NCBI GenBank assembly: GCA_025504975.1
Contig: JANUWI010000003.1
Span: 248,001 to 312,000, forward strand
Direction: 5' to 3'
DNA from: Plenodomus lindquistii
Taxonomy: Eukaryota; Ascomycota; Dothideomycetes; Pleosporales; Leptosphaeriaceae
DNA: 64,000 nt
Within the stretch, counting starts at the first letter, position 1. Each line of letters starts with the position of its first letter. Positions 12,001 through 26,899 of this stretch are shown here, one piece after another. Made by a program: the position numbers and the translations under genes. A model generated the notes under the pieces. The model made no database searches, had not been told where the DNA came from, and saw nothing but the letters and a program-made list of their open reading frames with translations.

Positions 12001-13598
12001 TATTTAACTTAGCAGCTAAAAACTATATAAAAAGTATTTTCTAAGTAGTATATTTTAGTATATAAAAGTTACTATAAATAACTATTTTATAGGTAACGCT
12101 TTTACTTATTAGTAGTCTATTAATAATAAAACTATTTACTAGGTTACTTAGTTAGTTATTTACTATAATTATTAGAAGTGTAGTTTTACAGCTAGGCTTT
12201 TTAATAAATTTAGATTAAATAGAGATAATATATATAGTGTTATAAGTTTTTATCCTACTACGTGTTTAGCTTCTACTAAAGCGTTTAGTAGTAAGTGTTT
12301 TTTATACTTCTATTAAATTATTCTATTTATTTATTTAGCTTAGATTCTATTAATAACATATTACTTAACTATATTAAAAAAAATATAGAGAAAATTATAA
12401 AAGCTTTTCTAGTTATATATATTTAGAATACCTAGTTACGTAGTATAATATTTAACCTATATAACTTCTATAGTATTGTATCTAGAGCTAATACAGGATT
12501 CTTTATTAATTATAAAAAGCTACTTTAGGCATTAGACTAGGTGCGCAAAGAAATTAATTAGCTTTTAGATAATTTATTAAATAGTTATAAGTATGTTTTT
12601 ATTATTCTAGTCTAGTAACACTTTTAAAGTAGGTTTAGATCTACTTTTTAGCGTAAAGTATAGTAGTATAATAGCTAAGTACTAACATGTTTATATAAAA
12701 ATAGGTATTTTTATAAAATATAAGTAATATATAGATTTGCGCATAGCTATAGTAGTTATTATTCTATAGAATTAAAATGCATATTAAATAATAATAGAAT
12801 TAACATATACACACTATTTTTATAGATAAAAAGCTAGTTATTATTACTCTAATATAGTATACGTAAAAAAAGCGCTTCTAGTATAAATACCTTTACTTTT
12901 AATAAGTACTAGTGTTTAGTTTACTACTTTTTAGCTCTATAATAATTATTGCCTCTATTTAAATACCATTTTAGAAAAAACTTTATTGCTAATTAAGCGG
13001 TGCCTTAAAAAACTCTAGATAAAAGGTTAGTAAGTAGTAATATTCTATAATCTAATATAGAACCTGTACTAATTATATATTTTTTAAAGTCTCTATATAT
13101 TCTAGCTAGGTAGTATAGAAGCTCCTTTTTTTTATTTAAAATTATTATTCTAGTAATAAAGTTGCTTCTATCTGCCTAGTACAGGCATTTTCTATTTATA
13201 ATAGTATTTTTAAGCGTAACAATCTAGATATAAACCTAATTTCTAACCTTAAAAAATATATTAGAAATAGTTATTATATATAAAATAGTAGACGTCTTTA
13301 AATAGTTTTAGAGAAATAATTTAATAGTACTAATTAGGTATGTTATAGCACTTACGTTATTTTTTTTTAGTATAGATTTTAGCTTAAAAAAATAATATAA
13401 GTAGCTATGTCTTTAGGTTTCTAGTAGACTTTTATAATTATTAGAAAAACTTATAATAGTGCGTATAATACCTTAGAGCTAGTTATATCTACTAATAACT
13501 ACTTTATTAGATCTTTTTATAAAGTAGTTTATTAGTAGAGACTTTATAAGCTACTATAGCTAATATATAGCTATAATTATAGCTATAATTAGCCTATG
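6057..13598. other. Left (3') end of the fossil element, unresolved
   Basis: Saturated with TpA and stop codons in all frames. Short stretches such as 8990-9300 (+) read as coding-like if TAA/TAG are taken as former Gln/Trp codons, but I could not name a family. No inverted or direct repeat matching the right end was found. Confidence 0.5.
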
Positions 13599-13800
13599 CT
13601 ATAGCTATAGTTAACCTCTACTATAGCTATAGTTAACCTTTACTATAGCTATAGTTAACCTTTACTATAGCTATAGTTAACCCTTACTACAGCTATAGTT
13701 AACCCCTGCTATAGCTATAGTTAACTTCTACTATAGCTATAGTTAACCTCTACTATAGCTATAACTAAACTCTACTATAGCTATAACTTAAGCTCTACTA
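13599..13800 (+). repeat. 22-bp minisatellite, array A (about 9 copies)
   Basis: Unit CTATAGCTATAGTTAACCTC plus TA, repeated with period 22 from 13599; the first seven copies are nearly identical and the last two drift. Degenerate half-units precede it from about 13565. The copy at 13687 keeps CTACAG where the others have CTATAG, as expected if a CpA was converted to TpA by RIP in most copies. The reverse complement of the unit matches array B (51839-51954) at 19 of 22 positions. Confidence 0.85.
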
Positions 13801-16280
13801 ACAGGATAACTAGGCGTTAATTAGAAGGTTAAAATAAATTATACTCTTTTTACGCGTAAAGGAATATTCTACATCTATCTTTTTACTACTTTTATATTCT
13901 TTACTAGTTGCCTTTATAAAAAATATGTAATTTTAAATAGCTAAACGTCTATCTTTTATAAATAGTAAGCTATAGAGATATAAGTATAATTACTAGACAC
14001 TGCTTTTAAAGTATATAGAAAGAATTATTAGGCCTAAAGTAAACTATAATAGCTCTATTATATTAAATTATATAGTACTTCTAATACCTACTCTATCGCT
14101 TAATCTACACACTATAGAAAACCTTTTAGGACGTTTTTCTACTAAAAACATCTATCTAAAGTTACTATTAAAAATAAAAATGTAGAAACTCTAGAATAAA
14201 TATAAAAAGGAGGCTTAATAGAATAGTGTAAAAGAAACTATATATAACTTATATTCTTTCTTTTATAGTAAAAAACTAAAGGCCTTTTCTAATATAATAA
14301 TAATTTATAAATTAGGCTAGATAAAATACAACTAGATAATAACTTTATAGAATTTAAATACTAAAGCTAATAAATATAGGTTAATAGTATTATAAAAATA
14401 TTTTAGTTACTTATTAGTATTAAAGTGCCTAAAGTGTTTAATAAAAAGTGTAAAAACGTGCAGTTTTATATAGCTAATAGTACTTTAGTAAAGCATACTA
14501 AAATAGAAGCTTAAGTAAAAATTACTACTTTATAATTAGGCTATAATAATAGTAGTAGAGGTTAGATATAAAATAGTTACTAGTATTTAGAAGGCTGCTA
14601 GAGTTATAGTATTATAAAAGCGTTTTAGCTAAGTATAGAGCTTAATAGACTAGCTAACTAGTAGAAAGTCTACGTATAACTTAAAAAGAATACACCTATT
14701 AGAAAGGGTAGTATTTTATAAATTAATAAAACCTCTTTAGATTATTTAAACTAGGCTAAACTAATTTGTATTTTAGCACCTAGAGATTAGTGCTAATAGT
14801 TAATATAAATATAAATATTTTACTAACCTACTTCTAGAATACATTTATTACTATTCTCTAGTGTTAAAGCTCTATTTTTATATTTTATCTACTAACTATT
14901 ACGTCTAAAGCCTTTTTTACTCTACTTTTCTCTACTACTATAGCTATTTTTAATTATAAAGTATACTTAGGTAGAAAAAGTATACTAAGTAAAAACTAAA
15001 CTATAGTTAGATAAGTAACTAGATAATTTAAACTTCTAGTTTAGTTATAGTAAATGCATTTATACTATAGCTAAGCTGCTTTTACTTTTATACCTAATTA
15101 GTATAGCTAGAGTAACTAATACTTTATCTACTATTAGTAGCATATATATTACATCTACTTATTATTTAATTAATTATTCTAACTAATAAAAAAGTTTATA
15201 GAGAGGGCTTTAAAAGTATAAAGTTGTACTACTTAATAGTATAGCTTAAATATTAATTTATATCTATATTATCTTTTATAGGTAGTATAATCCTTTTATT
15301 AGATTATAATATTAAAGTTAGTTAATAAAGTAAAATAGTATTCTATTACTAATATCTAAATAGAATTTATAAAGATATATAAAAGATATTAAATTTAAAT
15401 AACGTATAAAAACTATACTATAGTAATAAAATACAAAATTATAAAATAGATCCCTATACTCTGTATAACTTATTATAGCAATTAGATTAATAAAGAAAAT
15501 ATAGGTACTTTTACTAACAAAACACCTAGTATAATATATCTAAAGTATTAAAAAGCTTTAACAGTCCTCTACAGGTAAGCTTCTACTTTAGAAATAGTAA
15601 TTAAAAGAAAGTTTATTAATAGTAGTAGGAAAATAAAGCATAATATTATTTTGTTTTAATAACCTAGCTATAAAATAAAGCTATAAAACATAGAATCTTT
15701 TATAGCTAGACGTTGTTGCGCTATATAATAGAATAGGTAGTATAATAAATTAAGTATTAGCTGTACTTTTATTTCTTCTAGTTTCTAAAAGTATCTATAC
15801 GCTAGTGTTACTTATATAATTCTTATAGTCTAGGCTTATAAAGCTATTTAAATAGAGAGCTTACTTTTAGTTTTTTATAATTGTATTAATAATCTACTAT
15901 AACACATTCTGCTATTCTATAACTAAAATATAGATAATGTTATATATATTAAACTCTACTTTCTAAAAAGTATATAATATATTATTACTACTAGCAGCTG
16001 CTATTATATTAGTTTTATTAATAAATTAATAGTTTTTAAGTATCTATATATTAAAGGCCTATTATCTACTTTTAATATTAAATACGCTATATTTAAGTAA
16101 TTAGGCAAGCATTCTTATATTATTAAATTTAAAAGAAAGTATAAAAATAGGCTACTTCTAGAATATACGCCCTACAGATTATTAGAAAACTATTTTTAAA
16201 GAAGAGATGTTATAAAAGAAGAGAAAATTAGGCTTACTAGAGAGACTGTAGAAGAAGTTACCTACGCTTATAAAAAAAAT
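13801..16280. other. Fossil element, unresolved stretch
   Basis: RIP-saturated sequence between the minisatellite and the integrase-like relic. I see no feature I can name in it. Confidence 0.4.
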
Positions 16281-16289
16281 GTTTTAATA

Positions 16290-16690
16290 TGCAATATTAA
16301 CGTCTAGAACGTTCTTTTTAATATTAAGTTTTAGGTTAAGCTCTGTAACTTCTAGAGCTAACTATTAAAGTTAGATAGAAAAGTAATTTATAATAAAAAA
16401 GTTTCTAAAAATATAGAATTATTTATACCTTACTATAATAAGGATTTTATAGATATATAAATAGACATTTTTACTCTAGAATCTACTATCTACTATATTA
16501 TTATAGGCTATTAACTGTTCTTAGAACTTTATACTATTAATAATAAAAAAGAGTTTCTAGCCTATTTTTATAAAAGTTAGTTTCTTTATTTATAAGTAGA
16601 AGTAGAGGGAAACATTATTTATAAGTATTAGAAAAGCAAATACAGCTCTACTAGTAAGGTTATTAATAATCTAATTATATTATAGAAGTT
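16290..16690 (+). pseudogene. RIP-killed retroelement integrase-like relic (Ty1/copia type, tentative)
   Basis: In the frame containing codon 16464-16466 (GAC) the stretch reads like the start of a copia integrase if the TAA/TAG stops are taken as former Gln or Trp codons. A Cys-x-x-(stop) segment at about 16344-16355 is followed by a basic LDRKV segment (16371-16385). Then come D-x-D-x-F-T-L (16458 on), a Tyr-rich strand, LFLELYTINNKKE at about 16509-16550 and a KS. This resembles the order: zinc-binding end, core D, ...YTxxxK. Only TAA and TAG interrupt it. I could not follow a reverse transcriptase downstream. It could be a transposon nested in the Starship or part of another protein. The family call is weak; that it once coded is more likely. 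Confidence 0.35.
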
Positions 16691-16699
16691 TTTTTTAAA

Positions 16700-19600
16700 G
16701 AGTAGAAAGTAGTAGCGTATTAATATAAAATTTAGTATATAAATTAGTACTTAAAAAAGTAGGTACTACTAAAATACTTTAGTACTACCTACTAGTAGCT
16801 ATACAGTGTATAGATATAATAGATAGCTATTACTTTACTAACTATATACTAGTAATATAAGCAGCGCTAATATACTACCTATTTATTACCTACAATTCTC
16901 TAACTCTAGTAACTATGCCCTTTTTTTTATTTCTATTACTAATAGCTAATAATATAGTTATGTATATCTACGCGTAGTTAGAGTTAAAGTAATTATTATT
17001 TTCTAATTAAATACCCTTCTAATAATAAAAATGTTAATATAATAGTAACTTTAAATTAAATTATTTCTAATATATACGCTGTAAAAGTTCTAAATAGTAA
17101 AAAAAAAATAATAATATTACGCCTAGCTAGAGCGCGTTACACGCAAGTAGTATTATTAAACTAAATAATTAGACTATATTTAGCAGCCTTAGTACTAGTA
17201 GCAAGCGCCCTATAAGTCTAATATAGTAGAAAACGCTGCTTAGAACTACCTAACTCTCTATTTTATAAAATCCTTTTTTAAACCTTTTAATATAGGTTTC
17301 TATTAATGTTACACTATAACTCTATGTATTATAATAAAAGCTAGGCTATTACTTTACGTTATAATTTATACCTTTCTATTTTTAAACTATATTAGAAATA
17401 GAGCTAGTTTTCTATACTGCTTTACTATACAAGCCTATTAATAATAAGGCCTATAATAAAAGTAATAAATAGTTAGTAAACTAGTATATATTTATTATTA
17501 ACTAGGTAAAAGCTATATTATAAAGCATATAACTCTATACTATATATAATAAAAATAAAAATATATAGTATTTTAATATTATAGTTCTACTATTAGACTT
17601 TACTCTAGTACTTTATAGCTGTAATAGATTCTAATATAAAAGTATATAATTATAGAGTATTTAATCTATATATCTATCTAGAGCTATAGACCTATTATTA
17701 AATACTAAAAAATATTTTTTTTATAAAACTAACTTTTACTTCTACTACTTTTACTTCTATCTAGAATACGCCGCACTCTATAACTGTCTATAGAATGCTA
17801 CTATAAGTTATATAATAGACAACTTTATTTAAACTATAGCGCTATTTTTAGGTATTAAAGTTAAACTACCTAATAGTAAAGCTATTAAAGCGCAGGTCTA
17901 GATTAGTATCTAAATAGTAGTAAATCTATATAAAAAGGTAAATCTAGTCTAGTATATAATACGCGCTAAATATAATGTTTTTTTAGTTAATAAAACTATT
18001 AATATAGCCTCTACTAGCATGTAAGCTATTTTAACTAGTAACTACTTTTCTAACCTTTTTACTTTTATAAAACTAGAAATTATAATTATTAGCCCTAAAT
18101 ATAAAGTCTACTACGCGTTTCTCTCTATATCTATATTCTCTAATAACTTTATTAGCAGAATAGTATTAGTGCTTAAATATAATAAATAGCTTTTACTATT
18201 AATAATATAAATAGTATAGAGTATCTTTTAATTAGTAAAGCTATATAGAAATATTCTAGAATATAGTATAGATAAAAGTAAAAATAGGTTTTAGAGCTTA
18301 TTCTTTAGTTCTATATTAGAGAGTATTACCTATATAAATAAAAGCATAGTAGGACTGCAGTAATATAGTATATCTATATAATTAATATAATACTATAGTT
18401 AAGGTTTTATTCTATACGCTAATTAGCCTAGTAAGTTAATTAGAGATATTAAGTAATTTAGACGCGTTACTAGTAGTCTAGACTAGGTTTTAATACTACT
18501 ATTTTATATTATTAATAATAAACATTACTATTAACTATACTATCTAAAATATATATTATTTACTTTTTACTTTTTATAAAATATAAAAGGTTACCTCTCT
18601 AAAATCTTTAAATTACTTAAATCGCCCTACTTTACTTATCTAGCTCTAGATTTAAACTTAGAGTTGCTATCTAATTTAGGCTTATAGTTTATATTCTTCT
18701 CTATATTAGTATTACTCTAGGTTGCATCTAAAAATAAAAGCATAGAATTTAGAAATAACTAGAGCGTGTTTTTCTAATTAGAATTGCTTAAAGTAGCTTT
18801 AGTAGTAAAGTATATTAATACTTATTTATACTACTTTATATACTTAGTTTATTGCTTATACCTAGTAGTTAAGGTCTCTAGATAGTATTTAGTATATTTC
18901 TTTCTAATAAGCTACACGTACTCTAATCTACTAAGCTATTTAACTTTACTATTTTTATACTAGAGTTACACGTAAGTATCTAGCTAATATACTTTTAATC
19001 TAGCCTTTAGCTTATATAAGTCTAATTATAACTTAACTATATATAGACTTACCTTTTTAAAATAGATTAGATCTATTCTAATTTAGATCTTTCTATTTTT
19101 TAGATTAAATATTATATTTTTAGAAAATATTTTTAATAATAATTCTACTTTTCTAGAGCAGAGCTTATTACTTTAAACTACTATATAGTATAGTTATTAG
19201 GTTATACTAGCATTAATAATAAAATACGTAAAGTAAAAGCTATTAGTATAGAAAAAACGTATTACTATATAACTACTAAACTCTATTTTACTATTATAGT
19301 AATTAAACATTTTAATTACATTGTTTTCTGCAAGTAACCTCTAGAGTACTTCTATAGTTTCTAGAGTAGTAGCTATCTACCTAGTTTTAGTTAATAGAGA
19401 GCTATTTAAGCTTTTTTTTACTGCTATATTTAATAACTCTAAGCCTATAGTTACTTTAGAAGTAATAGTTACTAGAGAGGTATTAAAGCGCCTTTTTACT
19501 ACTATACCTAAAGATTCTAATTCTATAGAATTTTTGCCTTTACTAGAATACTAAAGTTCTAGTGCTTCTAGTACTTCTAGTACTTCTAGTACTGCTAACT

Positions 19601-22600
19601 TTTTAAGTATAGAACCTTTTTTATTTTCTATCTGCTATAGTAATACTGCGCCTAAAAGCTAATACTTAAAGAATTTCTATAGTTTTATAGCTTTAATTGT
19701 AAGCGTATTACTTTTATATTAGAACTAGCTTAATTATATAGACTTTAATATTTTAAATAGTATTTACTCTATAGTTTTTAGTAAATTATGCTCTATATTA
19801 TATAACTTAATACGCTAGTCTAGTTTTCTAAAAAAGTTTATATAAGCTTTAATAGCGTTAACTATAGTATTTTTAGGCATCTATAAAGCGTTTATAGATT
19901 TAATAATTGCCTGTATTTAAAGCGCAGCTATATTCTATATTTCTTTTAGATCTTTAGTTAGCTATTATAACTTAGTAATAGTACTCTACTAGTAATTTTA
20001 AGCTTCTAGACTTTTATTAACTACTATTTTAAACGTCTACTAAAAGTAGTTAGATATAATAGACTAAAGCGGTATATTCTACTCTTTTAGCTTTTTCTAA
20101 AAGATAGTAAATCTATTTAGAAGCAGATTTTATTACTTCTTTATAGCCTTAGAATATTTAGCTTCTTCCTTAGTGTTTCTAATAGTAGGTAGATTTACTT
20201 TAAAAAGAGATATTTTATTTATTATTGTGGCTATACCCTTTATTTAGCCTTATATAAACTTTTATAGGAATTTAAAATTTCTATATAACTTATTTACTAC
20301 TATTTCTTTTACTTATTTAATAGCCTGTGTATTAGCTACTACCTCTAAAAATTACATTTTAGAATTAGAGCCTTTACTAAGCTCTATAGCTTTATTATAA
20401 ATAAGTTTAATATAATTACTATTTTTCTACTTTACTTTTTTACCTGCAAGCTTAAAGCATTTCTTTTTAATTTTCTTTTATAGTTTATCTACAATATTTT
20501 ACTGCGTAGAATTTAAATCTTTACTTTCTATACTCTACTACATTTTTACTAGCTTATATATATTTTACTATTTACTTTTAATATATAGTAGACGTAGTTT
20601 TTTTATTCTACGTGCCTAGAGCGCTATAACCTATCTAGCGTAGAGATTAATAGATAGATAATTTTTATCTTTTTTATTTACTATAGTATTATCTTTATTC
20701 TTTTTATTTTTTTTAAATTTCTTATTTATAGTAACGCTATTTGTATCTAGCTTACTAAACTACTTAGCAAGTTTCCTGTTATCTATTTTAGGCGCTGTAT
20801 TATTATAATACTTCTAAATAGACTAGTTTTTCTTTTATAACTTTAACTAGAATAGGCTAGAAATAGTAGGTAATAGAATTAGAAATATAGTAGTCTATAA
20901 AACTTTAGAACTAGACGTATTTATTAGTATAGTAGTAGGTAAAAAAGCTAATAGTTTTATAAATTTACTAGTAATTCTTTTAATATATTTAGATACTACT
21001 ATAGAACTTATTTTTATACACTAAGTTAGTAGCGCTGTAATAGTAGGTAATATTAAAAAATATAAAAGTAAAAAGAATCTACTTATAAATTAATAGAGAT
21101 ATAATAATAAATAGGATTAGATTAAAGCCTGCTTAATTATATTTAAGGATACTTATAGATTTATATAAAAAAGGAATTTTATAAAGTTATATACTTTTAT
21201 ACTCTATAGATAATAGTTATAAATTTAGAGATAAAAGTAATAGAATACACGTTTAATATACTCTAGATATAAAATAAAGCAAAAGTAGTACTTAATAGTA
21301 TATACAAATTAGGTCTAAAAACTATAAGGTACTAGAAATAGTTTATAAATATTATAATAGTAGGTAGTTAATATTAAAGATTTACTATAAGTATATAATC
21401 TACTATTAAACACTAGTATACAAGCCGCTTCTATACTAAAGTAATAGTTAATAACTATTATATTTAATATAGAAAGGATGTAAAGTAGTCTAAATCTAAG
21501 TTTAATAATTAGTAGACTTATTAGTACAAGTGTAAATGTTCTTTTACTTCCTTATTTTAGAAATAGTTATAAGTAAGTCTTTCTCTATAACGTTGCACTA
21601 TAATATAGAGAAGAAGCTAAAATAGAAGAATTTTATACTTATATACTATTAAATCCCTATCTTTCTAGAGTATTAAGCGTTTAGTTCTATTAGAGATGTA
21701 AAATCCTATATAATAGAACTGCGTTATTAATATTATTCTCTAGTAGCTCTAGTAAAAAATTAAATGCTTATATTCTATAGCGCGTTATATATATAATATA
21801 CTATTTTAGAAAACCTAAAAGATAGTTTAAAATTACTATTTTTACTACTACGTATAATACTACAGTAATAGCACCTATACACGTAGAATAGAGGCAGATA
21901 TAGCTTTTTAGGTAGCTAGTTCTAAGTATTATATTTATTATCTAATATTTAAACGTATTGTTTATTATTAAAACCTTAGAATATATTAACTTTCTATTAT
22001 CTAAATTACATACCTATAGTAAAGACTATAGAGAAGTTAAAAGTAACTAAGCACTTATTAAAAGTGCTAGAAGACATTTATAGCATAAAAAAGTACTAAC
22101 TAATTTCTAATATAAATTCTAATAGAGGCGTAATTAGAGAATAGATGTAAAACTCTACTAGAGATTGCTTAGAGAAGTAGTCTGTAACTAAAAATAGTAG
22201 AAAGTAATTTTAGAGCTTAGTAAGTACGTCTGCGTTTATTATTCTAGAACTAAAGACTAGATTCTCTATTATTATGTCTATATACTAGCAGAGCTTAGTA
22301 TTATATCTAATAAAAAGCGCTAGAAGCTAACTAAAGGCTTAGGTATTAATAAATTAAAGATCTAAATATTTTTATTACGTTAAATCTCTATATAAACTTT
22401 AGTTTCTAAGGACTTAGCGTAGTAACTAAAAAGTAAAAAAAGAATATTTTTTTTACTTAGAGGATAGATATTACTAACGCAATCTTAATAATTATTAATA
22501 AAACGCTTAATATTTTAGAAAGTTTAACTATACTAAACCTTTAGTACTAGATACTTATTATATATATAACTAATTCCTTACTAAGTATATATTAGTTAGA

Positions 22601-25600
22601 CTCTAGTATAGTATTTTTTAAGTAAAGTTAGAACTTACATGTATATAGCCTAAAAGAGAGTCCTTTAGATAATTAAAATATTTATAAAAGTCTAAAACTA
22701 ATACCTAACTATTTATAGTAAAGTATAACTAATACTTTACATTATAAAGTTACTATAGCATACTCTATAGCTAATTTTTACTAGAATAAACTAGTAGAGA
22801 ATCTATTTAAAGCAACTTTAAATTATATATAGTAGAAGACTATAGCTTTATTAAAAACTTTATAGTAATAGTAGAAAAGTAGGCTGTAAATTATAGCATA
22901 GTACACGCTGTCTAATTATATAACTCTAAATATAGTTATCTATTCTCTATAACCTATATTTTAAAGCCTATAGTATATAGACTAGGCTTTAAAAATAGTA
23001 AACTATTATATATTATAGCTATACTTTATAAAGCGCAAGTAGTAGCTATAGTACTAGTAAAATAGTATAAGTGCCTAATAATAGCTATTAAATTCAAGTT
23101 TTAATAACTAATAAAGTTACTCTATCTAATTACTAATAGACTAGGTCTCTAATATAGGTATTATAAAATAATTTATTATAATTCTATTTCTTAGTATAGC
23201 TACTAGAAGATTGCAAGCTATAGTTACTAATTTTATAGTATATTATATATTACCTATTACGTTTACTATTTAAAGCCTAGCTCTATACTACCTATGCTAT
23301 TATATTTATAACTATAAACCTTTAATAACTCTGTATAGTAAAAATAAGCTATGTTTTATAAATTAGGTATATTCTAATTAGAAAGTAGTTTAATAGTCTC
23401 TAGCTTGTAATAATAGGCGTAAAAGACTATACTAAAAGTCTATATAGCTAATAGTTCTAGAAAACTATAGAAGGTTATTATTACTTATATACTAAATACT
23501 AGAGGGATAATATTCTAGCGTGTAATATAGTATTAGGCAATTTATAAATAGTTTCTATTATAGAATTACGCGCGTAGATAATCTTTAAGCGTAGATAAAA
23601 ACAATATATTTATTATTATTAGTTTATAAATACTAGACTCTAGAATATATAATAAACGCCTAGTAATAAAGGTAATAATATAGCTTCTAGAGTAGAGGTA
23701 ATACTTCTAACTAACTACGCTAACTATACTAAGTAGAGGGCTAGGCGCTTTAAATATAACTAATTTTAATTACTAATAATACTAACGTCTTTTTCTATTA
23801 GAAATTAGCTTGTAAATTTAGGCTATATTATTTAATTATAATCTAAGCTTAAGTAGAAGCTTGCGTATAGTATACTATAAAGTAGGCTAGCTAAGTATAT
23901 TTGCTTATAACTAAATAATAATATATAAATAGCTTTTTTATAGTAACAATTAGAATATAGAATAATTTATAGTAGTATAGAGAACTTTAAAAAAGCTGTA
24001 GAGTATATAGCATAGCGCGTACTATTAGTTATAGACTATTAGTAATAGTATTATAGTACATTTACTTTTACTACTTACTAATCTCTATAGTTAAAATTAA
24101 CTTTACTTTAGATTACTATAATAAAGTATACAAAAGTGCGCAATAATTAAAAAAAAAAATCCTTAGAGTAAAACTTCTAAAAGATAGAGACGCTAATAAG
24201 GTTTTTATAATTCTAGCTATATAATACTAGCGTTAGCTATAGTTAAAAACTATAAAAGTAAGCCTCTAGTATAGCTAAAAATATAAAGTAAAAGGCGCGT
24301 ACGCATTATATAGTTTTTACACTTTAAATAAGCTTTATATTAACTATTTTATAATTTAATTAATACTACTATAAATATATCTATTCTAACTACTAAAGGT
24401 TATGTTATAGAGGCTAATAGTATATTAGAAAGATGCTCTATTAATACTATATTCTTATTCCCTTCTAATTTTACCTTTCTAGCATATTCCCTCTTTATAA
24501 TAACTTAAAAACTAGTTTTAAATATCTAGTTTACTTTAATAACTACGCGTAGTACATTTTTAGAAAGCAATCTTATTTTATTCTATATTCTATTATTAAA
24601 ATAAAGAATATAAATATAGAGATTAATAGTACAGTCTAGAATATTCTTTTCTAAATACTAGTAGCTTTTAACTCTAGCTTAAGAATATAGAGCTGTAGAA
24701 ATACTAAATAATATAATAAACCTCTTTTAGAGCTGTAAATCTTAGAGTAGGCTTAGCTATAGCTTTTATAGCTATAGTTAATTAATAATACTACAGCTAT
24801 AGCAGCGTGCTCTAGTAATACTATAATTTATTATTATATACGCAGCTTCTACTAACATTCTTTTAACTAGAAAAGTTTCTATAAGGTATATTTATAATAT
24901 ATAGTAATAATTCTTCTCTTTACTAAAATATCTTTATATATCCTTTAATCTCTAATATAGAGTAGGTACGTCTCTACCTATTAAATTTATTTTTATACCT
25001 TAATTTAGTAGATTCTAGAACTTATCTACATTCTATAATAAATTACGTAGAGAGTTAAAGTACTATACTCTTTTATTTACGTCTAGTATAAAAGCTTCTA
25101 ACTATTTAAGCTTTACTATATTATATATAGAAATATAACTAAGTATAAATTTTTAAACTTTATATAAATACAGATATAGAATATCTAGCAGATTTATTTT
25201 TAATAGAAGTAGAGTTATAGTATAGTATTGCAAAGTTTTAAAGTAGCATCTATTTTCTATTATTTAAAGCGTAGCTATTAATATGTTTATATTTCTAGAG
25301 TTTAGATTTTAGAGCTATAGACGTAATACCTATACTAGGTAACTAAAAACTAACTTATATAATTATAGACTTTATAAATAGTAGAGAAGAGAATAATAGA
25401 GCAGCGAAATGTCTATATAAGTATAACTAATACTCTAGAGTATAATTACAGCTATTATATATTGCATTTTTTTATTTAGTATTTACTAAGAGTGTAAAAC
25501 TCTATATTACTATAAACTAGCTCTCTAAATAAACCTCTAAAATACTAGTAAGTAAATAATGCTATAAATAAATACTAGTTTATATATATAGTAAACTTTA

Positions 25601-26330
25601 CCTAATTTAGTATTCTAATTTTTTAATAAAAAGTCTAGAGCTATACATGTTTATTAAAGTTTCTACCTCTAATTATTAAAAAGCTATTTTTGTACTGCGT
25701 AAAGCAACTATAAAAGCTTTTTATATCTATAGTTAGTTAAAAAATACTTATTAATCTTGTTTTAATATTTATATAGAGGTTAAGAATTAGTAGTAAAGCA
25801 CCTATGCTAAAGATAAACCTTAGGCAGGATACTATTATTTAGAAGCCTAGTATAAGCTTATCTATAATTATTAGTATTATTTTTACTTTGTTTATTTTTA
25901 TTATAATTCTGCTACTATTATAGTTTTATTTATAGTATTAAGATTTTCGCTAGTTTATAACACAGTGTCTCTGTAATTATAGAAGAAAAAATAAAGTTAT
26001 ATTAAATACTTTTTAGATAGCTCTAATAAAATAAATAAAGTTACTAAATACTTTTTTTTTATATACTAATTTATTTAACATATCTTATATAAAGGAACTT
26101 AGCTGCTCTAGCTGCAGATAAAGTCTAGATAGATATATATATAAGTTAGAGGTTTCTCTCTACAAGCTATTTAAAAATATAATTAATTCTTAAAACTAGT
26201 ATTATTACTAAATAGGTATTATATTACCTACCTTTATAATTATAGCGTAAAGAACTATTAAAAACAAATTATAAACACGTAGAATTAACATCTATCTATT
26301 ATAAATTATAGTTAATAGAAGTAGAGAGCT
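16700..26330. other. Fossil element, mostly unresolved
   Basis: RIP-saturated. One hairpin-capable inverted repeat sits at 16759-16792 (15-bp arms, one mismatch). The 9-bp Ser/Thr-type repeat is listed separately. No gene family could be named from any frame I read. Confidence 0.4.
19556..19594 (+). repeat. 9-bp tandem repeat (TTCTAGTAC, four copies)
   Basis: Four near-perfect copies, the first with one change. In one plus-strand frame the repeat reads Ser-Ser-Thr repeatedly within a longer stretch of protein-like codons (about 19470-19680) broken only by a few TAA/TAG, so it may be a Ser/Thr-rich linker of a lost protein. Confidence 0.6.
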
Positions 26331-26340
26331 AGATATATTC

Positions 26341-26880
26341 TTTAAAATTAACTAGAATACTATAGAAATCTTATCTACCTTTACTATCGCGCAGGCCGCC
26401 TCTTAATTACTACAATCTATTGCTCTATAGCTTTACTTCTATATTAACGTCCTTTTAACTAATTATAGAACAAAGATAGTACTATTAAAGGCTAAAACTA
26501 TTTTTAAGTCTCTAGCTTAGATAGGCTCTTTTAACTCTTAACTATTAATCTATAAGTATAATATAGCGGCTATAAAAAGAATAGTAGATTTAACTTAGAT
26601 ATAAAATTACTATAATGTAGATCTATAGATTATAGCAACGTGCTTAGATATATAGTTTAGTCTATTAGAATTAGAGTATTACGTGTGCTATAGAGATTAA
26701 GCCCTATCTAGCTAGAAGATTCTAGCTTTAGTTACTTATTTTAAAAAACTACTAAGCTTAGTTATTAGTTTAGTAGATAATTATAAATACAGCAAGCTTG
26801 TTCTATTAAAAACAGAGGGGATAAAGTATATAAAAGTTTTATAGAAAGAAAATATACTACTATCTAATAATATAGGCATT
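26341..26880 (+). pseudogene. RIP-killed coding relic of unknown family
   Basis: In the frame of codon 26377-26379 about 180 codons read as a coherent protein interrupted only by TAA/TAG, which are the expected products of RIP at CAA, CAG and TGG. Visible segments include TFTIAQAAS at the start, a Tyr/Cys-rich segment EYYVCYRD near 26670-26695 and KYSKLVLLKTEGIKYIKVL near 26785-26845. I do not recognise the family. It may be Starship cargo or part of a nested transposon. Confidence 0.35.
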
Positions 26881-26899
26881 ACATAGTAAGTTTTACTTT

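Noticed and set aside
13131..13300. hAT transposase C-terminal dimerisation motif
   Set aside because: A short stretch (AFSIYNSIFKRNNL) is suggestive, but the spacing to the upstream segment is wrong and no other hAT landmark was found.
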